This document shows, piece by piece, positions 11,230 to 19,206 of a stretch of 64,000 nt of DNA. Position numbers and translations under genes: made by a program. Source of the stretch: Fagopyrum homotropicum (taxonomy: Eukaryota > Streptophyta > Magnoliopsida > Caryophyllales > Polygonaceae). Under the pieces are notes generated by a model, which saw only the letters and a list, made by a program, of their open reading frames with translations, did not search any database and was not told the origin of the DNA. The first letter of the stretch is position 1. Each line of letters opens with the position of its first letter. The stretch lies in NCBI GenBank assembly GCA_033239125.1, contig BSWB01000001.1:116616916-116680915 (forward strand), written 5' to 3'.

Positions 11230-11588
11230 TCTCCCATAATAAATATAGTTCATATAATAGAAATATTTCTTTCTTTCTTTTTTATAATACCAAAGAAAAA
11301 TATATGATATTAGTTAATACTTATATAACACAGTAAGTTCAGATAAATGTATTGTAATTTTTTTTCATTCTTATAACATACTTAGCTCAATATTAAGAGT
11401 AGAAATTAGTTCACTCTTATTCTTGCATATTACACACTAAATACATATAGTAGCAAAACTTTTGTTCTTTTGAAATTATCATAAAGAGTAGAAATTAATT
11501 CTTCAAGTTAATAAATATAGTTCATATAATTGAAATATCTAATTATTTATTGTCTATAACACCATAGAAAAATATAATAAAAATTAGG
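11230..11588. repeat. Degenerate tandem repeat around 'ttcttgcctataacacaataagttcatata' (interrupted)
   Basis: AT-rich units with 'cttatataacacagtaagttca', 'ttcttgcatattacacacta' and 'tgtctataacaccatag'. The same kind of repeat continues at 13837-14110. The two parts are separated exactly by the Mutator-like element 11589-13827, so they were probably one array before that insertion. Confidence 0.55.
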
Positions 11589-11697
11589 GAGACTATTCAG
11601 GTACGACTCTTAATTTTCGGTAAGCCTGTGCGGCCGGCTGAGATGTTGACACGTGTCCTAATTTTTTTTTTTCCATAAACGAATGAAAATGATGGTG

Positions 11698-11836
11698 CAA
11701 AACTTATAAAGGGATAGTGCATAACTTAGTATAGTTCATGAATTATAGTAGAATAGTTCATAATGCAAAACTTATAGAGGGATAGTGCATAACTTATAAA
11801 AGGATAGTTCATGAATTATAATAGAATAGTTCATAC
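11698..11836. repeat. ~69-bp tandem dimer
   Basis: Two adjacent units start with 'gcaaaacttata(a/g)agggatag' and end with 'tagaatagttcata'. They lie inside the Mutator-like element. Confidence 0.8.
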
Positions 11837-12536
11837 CATATAAACGATAAATTTATAAAGGGATAATTTGACATACTAGGCCTTTTTGAGTTTTTGTTTA
11901 AGAAAGTGTACCCCAAATTTTTTACCACTTTTATTTAATAGTAGGTAATAATTATTAACCCTTCTATTTATAAAGAAAGAATAAATGATGTTTGTTATTT
12001 GTTATATAAGTATAAGTTTTAATTTTTAATTACTGAATTTTGTTTTCTTTTATTATTTTTCTTGCCTTTTTTATTTATTTCTTATTTTCTTTTTTATTTT
12101 CCTGACTGAATTTCTCATACCGGAATTTCTCATACCAGAATTTTCATACCAGAAATTTTCGTACCAGAAATTTCTCATACCAGAAATTTTTTTCATACCA
12201 AAATTTTGTCATACCAGAACTTGTCATACCAGAAATTTCATACCAGAAATTTCATACCAAAAATTTCATACCAGAAATTTCATACTAGAATTTTTTTTAC
12301 ACCAGAAATTTATTCATACCAGAAATTTATTCATACAAGAATTTTTCTGGTACCAAAAGTTCATTTTTTTTTCATAACAAAAGTTTTTTTTTGTTTTTTT
12401 TTTATCATTTTTAATTTTTTATAATTTTCTAGTATGAGTTTTTGGTATGAAATTCATACCAGACACTCAGAAAATTGCAACAAGAATGTGAATATGATAT
12501 CAAATGAATGTTAAGCAGATTAGAGCAATATAGGAT

Positions 12537-13165
12537 CAAAATTTCCACCATTCTAGGAGAGCCATCAATCTCAACAACTTTCATGCCGGTAACAATCATA
12601 CCAGGACACCAGTAGCTCAATTAATTATCATCGGTAACCATACCCATTGTTGAGTTTGCAAAATCGGCAATACCACATGGTAAGCCAGTTGTATGACAGC
12701 TTACAGATGCTTAATTCCTCTTCTCAATCTCTAACTTATCCTTTTCACCTACATCCATATCAATCAAGCTTAATAGCTATTTGAAGTCCTCCTGACTAAC
12801 AACAAATTACAAGTTAAAGCTTGAAAGATCTAAAAAAGTTGTGATTTGGTACATTCAGAATCAGCTAGACTTCAGTTACTAAGCTTGAAACAATGCTCCT
12901 GGGCCTAGTCAACAACAATCCGTATAAATGGTCAATTTGGGCAAAAAATGAACTTAGATTGGAATAACTACGATATATGAAAACAAACCGTAGCCAGCAA
13001 TGCTCCTGAGCCTTTTGACACCAATAGCTCCGAATGGCCCGTCATGGTAACAGCCTGATGTTGAGAGCTTCATATCTAGATCTAGATCTAGATCTAGATC
13101 GGTCATGTGGCTCTCGACTCCTTGCCCGGAAAATTGGACTTGTACATGCACGATTGTGGCCTCAG
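12537..13165 (-). pseudogene. THI1: Thiamine thiazole synthase (THI1/THI4) fragment
   Basis: THI1/THI4 makes the thiazole half of thiamine in plastids (family knowledge). On the minus strand, pieces match the C-terminal part of the enzyme. LRPQSCM lies near 13150. LSTSGCYHDGPFGAIGVKRL lies near 13000-13065 (family: GHDGPFGATGVKRL). [20 protein letters not shown] lies near 12540-12612 (family: [20 protein letters not shown]). The intervening segment is unrecognisable and may be remnant intron. A (TCTAGA)n repeat at 13075-13100 inserts a D-L-D-L stretch in the middle. The N-terminal FAD/NAD-binding part is absent. It sits within a Mutator-like element, so it was probably captured. Not expected to be functional. 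Confidence 0.75.
13075..13100. repeat. (TCTAGA)n microsatellite
   Basis: A little over four perfect TCTAGA units within the THI1 fragment. Confidence 0.9.
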
Positions 13166-13399
13166 TGACTCGATATCATCAACATCAACAACGTCATCGT
13201 CTTCGTTTGGGTCAGTGCCACAGGTATAAGGGAGAGGAAGGAGAAAGGCAGGTGACGGAGCCGCAACGTCATCGTCTTCGTTTGGGTTGGAGTTGTAGTG
13301 TTTTCGTTCGGGCATCTGGAATCCAAGCGTTTTCACAGAAGAGGAAAGAGTGACGGCTAGGGCATTTGAGGGAGAGAAGCTAAGAAGGGTTTCCACTGT

Positions 13400-13700
13400 T
13401 AAAAAAAAAGGGCAATTTTGGTAACTAGGCCTTTTTGAGAAACTAGAGTAATAACTAGACTTTTTAATGTTTCAATTAAGTAAATGTACCCCAACCTTTT
13501 GTATTTATTTTCAAACTTTACACACTCTTCTCTTAAGGGGCACATTTACTAAACACTAAACTAGAAAAAGCCTAGTAAATCAAATTGTTTAAAAAAAAAA
13601 GGGTATACTTACTTAGCTGGAAAAATAAAAAGCCTAGTTAATTTAACAATAATCTAAAAAGGCTTACTAACTAAATTAGCCCATTTATAAATAATTTGAT
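13400..13700. repeat. Cluster of 'ctaggcctttttgag...gtacccc' modules in both orientations
   Basis: 13405-13500 reads 'ggtaactaggcctttttgag ... agtaaatgtacccc'. 13545-13600 reads the reverse arrangement ('ggggcacatttact ... aaaagcctagtaaatc'). 13600-13690 has a third, partial copy. Related modules are at 9135, 11180 and 11868. Likely ends of small DNA transposons. Confidence 0.5.
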
Positions 13701-13836
13701 AGTTCATTATAGTTAAAAGTATCTAGCATATATTTTTCTTCAAAAAAAAAAAAATTGGACACGTGTCAACATATTATACGGCCGCACAGCCTTACCACAA
13801 TAATGGGTCGTACCTTAATAGCCCCCTAAAAATTAG

Positions 13837-14110
13837 TTCTTACATATAACACAATAAGTTCATATAGTTGTGACACATTTATTTTTGTTTATAACACACT
13901 AAGTTCATATTGAGGTAATAGTTTTGCTCTTGCGTATAAAACCAAAAAAAATATATAATAGAAATTAGTTATTGACTATAACACAATAAGTTCATACAAA
14001 TATAATACTTTTATTCTTGTCTATAATACTAGAGAAAATATAAAAGAAATTAGTTCTTGCCTATAACATTAAGTCCATATAGTGGTGGTATTTTTGTTCT
14101 TGCCTATGTG
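13837..14110. repeat. Degenerate tandem repeat, continuation of 11230-11588
   Basis: Repeated 'ttcttgcctataacacaataagttcatata' with diverged spacers containing 'aaaatataataga'. Three to four units. Confidence 0.55.
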
Positions 14111-14129
14111 TTAAGTATATTAAGTGATA

Positions 14130-15391
14130 ATACTTTTAAAGTGAGTAAAAGGACAAGGAAGAAAGTAAAATATCTAGAAGAGAGTGGAGATTTTAGTAAG
14201 TACAAGGGCAAGGGAAAGAAAGTGATAGAGAATGAAAAAAAATTGATAAGCAAACAAGCAAAAGGAACGGTGAGCAACAACAACAGATCAACTATGTTTA
14301 TGAGAGAAACTTACTAGATCCGTAAGCAATTACTCACTTGCTCTATATTTTTAATTTTTTTTACTTATGAGCTAATATGAGGTCACATTTGAACTATTGA
14401 ACAAAAAACATTGAACTAATGATTTAATTTTATTTTACAAAGGGATGTATTTGTTCAAGTACAAGGATAATGCTTGAGTTAAGGTCAATGGAGTCAAATA
14501 CATTTGTAAATATTGGCATAATGGATATCTGGGCAAAAATATTGAATGAGTTTGAAGTATTAAGATTTGCATCTTCTCCACATAAATTGTTCATGACTTC
14601 ATCCTCAAGTGTAAGTTTTTATTTTTACAATAGTAATGATTTATGAATCATGTAGAAATAACATAAAACTAATGCAAATGTACATTGTGGTCAACCATAA
14701 TAACTGGCCATTTAACAAAATATATTCCATTTTTGAAGAAAAGTTGAAACAAATTATTCATATAGAAGAACAATTGATCTCATCATGGTTGATATGATAA
14801 TAATTATATAACTTATGTTGTGATTACATGTTGTGTCAAACATACATATGTAATTTGACATTACATGGATAAACATAAACATGTCATGTTCCCATACTTG
14901 CTTATAAACATTGTTATGTGATTTCATTCAAATTCAACAAGAAGATGATTGAAATAATTGATGACGTGAACACAATATGAATATCTAATGAAACAAAATA
15001 TGGGGAAATACTAAATGATTTGGTAAGCATTAATTAAGAAAGTTAGTTCCTAATTTTTCTTCAATTAGTTCGCGTGGTATCTGAAATGTTCAGTGTGCCT
15101 AATTGTAGGAAAAAAATATTTGTTCGCTTTCCGAGGATGAATGATTAAGATAAAAAGGTTACAGATATTGAGAATGTGAAATATGTGAAGCTTGAATTTC
15201 CATGGTTTTCTCAAAACAACATTGACTGTAGAGTATATGCAATGAGGCATCTAGAAACATATATTGAAAATGACATTCTTGGATGGACACTTGGTTTTAA
15301 AAAAGTCAATATGAAGAAAATATAATCTCAATGTGAGAAGTACATGCTTAAAATAAATGAATATATTCAGCGTGTGTTGGTGGAATCATAG
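14130..15391 (+). pseudogene. Transposon-derived Ulp1-like (C48) cysteine protease, decayed
   Basis: Three blocks remain, separated by stops and frameshifts. The first (14140-14317) is lysine-rich (RTRKKVKYLEESG, KGKGKKVIENEKK). The second (about 14466-14610) reads ESNTFVNIGIMDIWAKILNE then LRFASSPHKLF. The third (15110-15391) contains KYVKLEFPWFSQNNIDCRVY followed by AMRHLETYIEND, then QCEKYMLKINEYI. The DC-x-VYAMRHLETY motif is the catalytic-Cys region of Ulp1-type proteases carried by plant MULE and CACTA transposons. The usual Gly after the catalytic Cys is Arg here. At least two in-frame TAA stops lie in the last block. SUMO-protease activity is not expected. Confidence 0.6.
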
Positions 15392-16153
15392 GGGTAAAAC
15401 TAATTTGGTTTGTAATATAGTCCACCTTTTGAACAAAATAATTTCAAGTTTGAATGTTAATAAAACAGTGGGGTTTGGATAATTAACAAAACAATGTGGT
15501 TTGTAATAAATATTATGGCTTTTGCACAACAATATTTTGCTTTCTATTATTACTTTATGAGTTTTTCATGATAACAATAAATTAATTTGTTTACTTTACG
15601 GCATTTGTTCTCAATAAATCACTAGTTAGTTCAAAATGATTTAACAACAATACTAGTTAAATTGATAGTTACTTAATCCAAAATCAACAGTTGGTTCATT
15701 ATAGAAACACACTTAGTTTGTTTATTATAGTTGATGTAATATAAACAATAAATTATGACATCTGGTAATCAATAATATACAATATTGTTCATACTAACTA
15801 CAAAATTAGTTTATTTAAGATTGTTAGTTAATTAAGTATGAACAATTGGTTCATGTAATTTTAATATTTTGTTCATTTTTAAGAGTGAAAAGGTTCATAG
15901 TATAACAATAGTAGAACTATGAGGTTAAAAATGTAGTCCTTAATTAAATTTGGAAACATTCACAAATTAAAACAAAGTAGTTCAAATAGGATTAGTGTAA
16001 TGCAAATACTAAAGAAAAAGAAAGTGAACATTACATAAGAAATGAATATAAAATAATGACGACCTTATTGTCAAAATCAATCAACAAACAAGTTTAAACA
16101 TGTAATTTTTAAGGATAAAATCGTCAAAATGTCACTTGAAAATTGTCTACTCA
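15392..16153. other. AT-rich non-coding stretch with scattered 'agttca' phrases
   Basis: No gene seen. Short phrases such as 'ttagttca' and 'ttggttcat' recur irregularly and resemble the degenerate repeats at 11230 and 13837, so this may be the 3' part of the same decayed transposon. Confidence 0.45.
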
Positions 16154-16888
16154 TGTTTCTGTACGCCCCTAAACGTGCGTGCAAATAAGTTTTAATTTAT
16201 AAAACTAGAATAAAAGCAAGCGAACCCGCAGTGTACGGATCGGCGTAGATTAACAAGTATTCTAGAGTATCAATCTCAAGGAATTGGTGAAACAAAATCA
16301 GTTTCAAGTAATCGAGCAATCAAAATGCAGAAGCTTTGCAAATATTGGGAAAACAGCAACCCTAAAGATCAAAGTATTAAATTGTGGCAATCGATTCAAG
16401 ATATACTATAGATATAAGGACAGAGTTGAGACTTGCAAAGGTATACTAAAGCAAGGTAATGTACGGTGAAGTTCCAAAACCCTATGTGTCTAACCCAAAG
16501 ACTCTCTCTATAAAGGTTGTTGAGGCTGCAGTATAGAAAGGATCTAAAGGTAAGAATTAATCTCAAATACCCATGCCCAAACCCAAGGAATCAAAGATAA
16601 ACCAAAATGGTTAAGGTTGTGACACTCGAAACCGAAATAGAGGATGTTGAGTCTCACTACTACCTAGAAAAGGCAAGCCAAGACTAGGTTAAAGCTAATC
16701 TTTAACTTTGGATCAAAACAAAAGCAAAGTTCGTAAACCAGGGGAAATCACCGCTAGATCTTGAGAATCACGGCCGTGGAAACCAAGAACAGACCGTGAT
16801 TTAGGATGTCGACGAAGTTTCTCACACTCTCAGGGTCCAATCAAATTATGATCGATCTATCATCATCTAAGCCACAACTATCAACCCT
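16154..16888 (-). repeat. Athila-type LTR fragment, truncated on its inner side
   Basis: Starts TGTTTCTGTACGCC (or at 16160) and then follows the Athila LTRs of this window ('cgtgcgtgcaaataag', 'gaacccgcagtgtacggatc'). It stops within 'gccacaactatcaaccct' at 16888, roughly 740 bp into an LTR that is 1.64-1.71 kb elsewhere. Its first third is closest to the LTR of element A, a later part ('cccatgcccaaacccaagg') is closest to element C. No 5-bp duplication links it to either right-hand LTR. Probably the 3' LTR of A or C after a deletion. Confidence 0.75.
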
Positions 16889-16910
16889 GTAACACCCCGA
16901 ATCCTAGAGG
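16889..16910. other. 22-bp filler at deletion junction
   Basis: Between the broken LTR and the resumed env-position ORF lies a short insert beginning TGTAACACCCCGAAT. This equals the inverted terminus of the LTR family ending at 2114 and 55032 (ATTCGGGGTGTTACA). It looks like filler DNA or the stub of another LTR. Confidence 0.45.
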
Positions 16911-18369
16911 ACTGCTGGCGGTAAATGTCACTCAGCATCTCATCATGCTCCCTGCTTCGTGTCTCCTGGGTCTCCCGGTGGATCTCCAAGTCTCCAACTC
17001 TCCTAGAAAGGTCGGTGGCCCATGCCGCTAGCTGCTCGTACCAAGCTGGTGGCTGGCCATATCATGCTGGTGCGTCCTAGGGAGTCGGTGCTGCTGGTGT
17101 TGCGGGTGCCTGATCATACCACGGAGGTGGAGCTCCCATCCATGAAGGCTGCTCCCCATACCAAGCGGGAGGAGCGTCCATCCAAGTCGGCCTCTCACTC
17201 ACACTAGCACGGCGAGAGGAAGAGGCTCCGGAAGGTCGTGCAGAACGTATAGGAGGGTCAGGGAAGTGTGCCGCCTGATCCGGAAAAGTTCCAAAGTCCT
17301 GCTCATCACCTCCTCCTATCTTCTCCTCAACATCCTCAGTCGGGACATCATCCGGCACAAAAGGAGATGCTGTCAACCTATTCGCATGCATGGCGGCGAA
17401 AGTCTGCTTCCAGTTATGGCGTCCGGCCATAATGGAATACTCGGGGAGCCAAGGGATACCTCTACCTGCTCTCTTCTCCCAAGGCATACCGGTGGTAGGT
17501 GGACCGCGGTGTCTAGGGAAGATGATGCCTCTAGTCATAAGGCTATTGAGACCCAAAGGTCTCGCCGCTATCCTAGTGCAAACGGAATAGTCTATCCCTA
17601 GCTGTGAGGCAATGTGAGTGACCATACCACCATATCCTATATTTCCGGCTCTCTTGTTCTTCAACTTACTCATGGTGGAGGCTAGGAGGGTAGCATAATC
17701 GGCGGGTCTACCATGGAGCATAGAGTAAAGGAGGAAAAGCTCATCGGTTTTTATCTTTTGAGGGGTCTCGGTCCTAGGGAAAAGGCATTCAGAAAGGACC
17801 CTATGAGCTATCTTCAAGGCTAAGTGATAGATGAGCTTAGCTTTGGTGTCAGCCGGTTGCCAACGGTCCTCACTAGCATATATCATAGCGTTATCCTCCC
17901 AAAAATCCTTAGCGTATACCCCGCTAGGAAACCGACCATTGAAGGTCTCTTGGAACCCAAAGAAGGCTCCAAACTACAAGATCGAGAACTTATAGTTCTC
18001 CTCCATCAACCGGAAAGAAACCGTCCTATCGACGGCGTTATGCTCAAAGTAAGTGATGAACTCCCTAGTGATCTCCTCATAAGCATCTTCTCTAATAGCG
18101 GAGAAGACAATTAAACCGGCTCTATCTAGAAGCCATGTTAAATCATTCACTACGTTCAGTGGTTCAAGCTCCTCAAACACTAAGTATCGCGGTCCTATGA
18201 CCGGCCTCTTCTCGATCCTTTCTAAGGCATCGAGGTAATCCTCATGAATGGTTGGAGTTCTAGGAGGTGAGGGTGATGGTGGCTCACTAGGGGGGACTTG
18301 GGAGGAAGAGGAAGTGTCACCTTTCCTCTTCTTGTTCCTATTCGACTTTCTCCTTAACAATTTGTCCAT
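16911..18369 (-). pseudogene. Athila ORF in env-like position (element A)
   Basis: Start MDKLLRRKSNRNKKRKGD at 18369. A Ser/Pro-rich stretch is followed by a conserved domain (PRYLVFEELEPL, LTWLLDRAGLIVFSAIREDA, TREFITYFEH, GAFFGFQETFNGRFPSGVYA, DTKAKLIYHLALKIAHRVLS, GRPADYATLLASTMSKLKNK) that resembles the plant Athila ORF-1 family. The C-terminal part carries repeated P-P-x-W-Y units (PPAWYGEQPSW, PPPWYDQ). It then continues through stops into a coiled-coil-like tail (ATDLSRRVGDLEIHRETQET). Breaks: GAG to TAG in the sentence FSIL*FGAFFGF, stops after APTP, and loss of the 3' end at the junction 16911. Function unknown; an envelope role is only a positional label. No signal peptide or membrane segment is evident. 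Confidence 0.75.
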
Positions 18370-19206
18370 TACAGGGGAAATCACGGTCTGTTCTAGGAAA
18401 ACCACGGCCGTGGAACCTACAGGGACCGTGGTTCGGTTATGTTTCGATCAAATCTCAACCAAATCACACCAAATTCACCAGACACAGTCCTAGACTAATT
18501 CCAAATCCAGTTGCATTCAGTTATCCTAAAATCTTGCGAAGAATTGAACCAAATTGACAAGTAGAGAAAGAGGAGAAAAACCTAGGTTTTGGATTTTTAA
18601 AATCCAAATTCCTTCTTCTGTAGGGTTTGTTCACTTGAATTTTTGATTGGATCTTGTATATCATCGAAAATGCTTCACTTTAGGCTAAGGAATCGTTCGA
18701 ATCGGACTTCGAACAAAGATTTGAGAGAAGGCGAAAATTTTCGGCGATTAGGGCGTGGAAAAGGGCGTGGATTTGAGAAATTGTGGTGTTTTTGTGAAAG
18801 AAGGTGGTTTATATAGTGACCGTAAAAATTTTGGAAAATCACGGTCACTCGTGGTGTTCCACGGCCGTGGAATTGTATGGAACCGTGGTTTTGGTGGTTT
18901 TTCTCAGATTTTGGAAGAATTACGGTCACTGTAGCTTCCACGACCGTGGTTTAGGGCGTGGAACTCTCTTTAATGTGCCAAAATCCAAGTTTTGTCAATT
19001 CCTTCAAACTTTTCCTCCTTCCATTGTCTATTCCAGTGCTCCTACATCCAAAAACACGATATACCGGGAGGTATCGAGGGCAAAACAAAGCAAAAACAAC
19101 TAAACTAATCTAATCTAAGAATTGAAAACAAAAGCATAAGTGCAATACCTTGGGTTGCCTCACAAGAAGCGCTTGTTTTAGGTCCGTAGCTAGACCGTAC
19201 CTGCGT
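18370..19206 (-). other. Non-coding spacer between pol and env-position ORF (element A)
   Basis: Contains CCACGGCCGTGG at 18402-18413 and 18859-18870, plus diverged forms near 18952. The segment right upstream of the ORF corresponds to the 5' leader of a possible subgenomic or spliced mRNA. No coding capacity. Confidence 0.6.

Larger units (their letters stand above)
10607..12470. repeat. Long inverted repeat with TTTCTGGTATGAAA sub-repeats (foldback-like)
   Basis: The left arm (about 10640-11235) is matched in reverse complement by the right arm (about 11865-12470), diverged and with indels. The outer ~350 bp of each arm is a run of short units such as 'tttctggtatgaaat' (left) or 'atttcataccagaaa' (right). 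The inner ~240 bp of each arm is unique sequence ending in the 'gcctagtatgtcaaatt' module. The ~630-bp loop contains a MULE terminus at 11589, so arms and MULE are entangled. Foldback elements have this sub-repeat architecture; assignment is inference. Confidence 0.7.
11589..13827. mobile_element. Mutator-like element carrying a THI1 fragment (Pack-MULE-like)
   Basis: Flanked by perfect 9-bp repeats AAAAATTAG at 11580-11588 and 13828-13836, the target-duplication size of Mutator-like elements. The left end GGAGACTATTCAGGTACGAC and the reverse complement of the right end (AGGGGGCTATTAAGGTACG) continue as an inverted repeat of ~70 bp at about 75% identity, including GGTAAG(C/G)CTGTGCGGCCG and TGTTGACACGTGTCC. 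The interior holds a 69-bp dimer, one arm of the long inverted repeat, and a minus-strand thiamine thiazole synthase fragment. No transposase seen. Capture of host gene pieces is known for Pack-MULEs; here it is inferred from TIRs plus TSD plus gene fragment. Confidence 0.65.
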
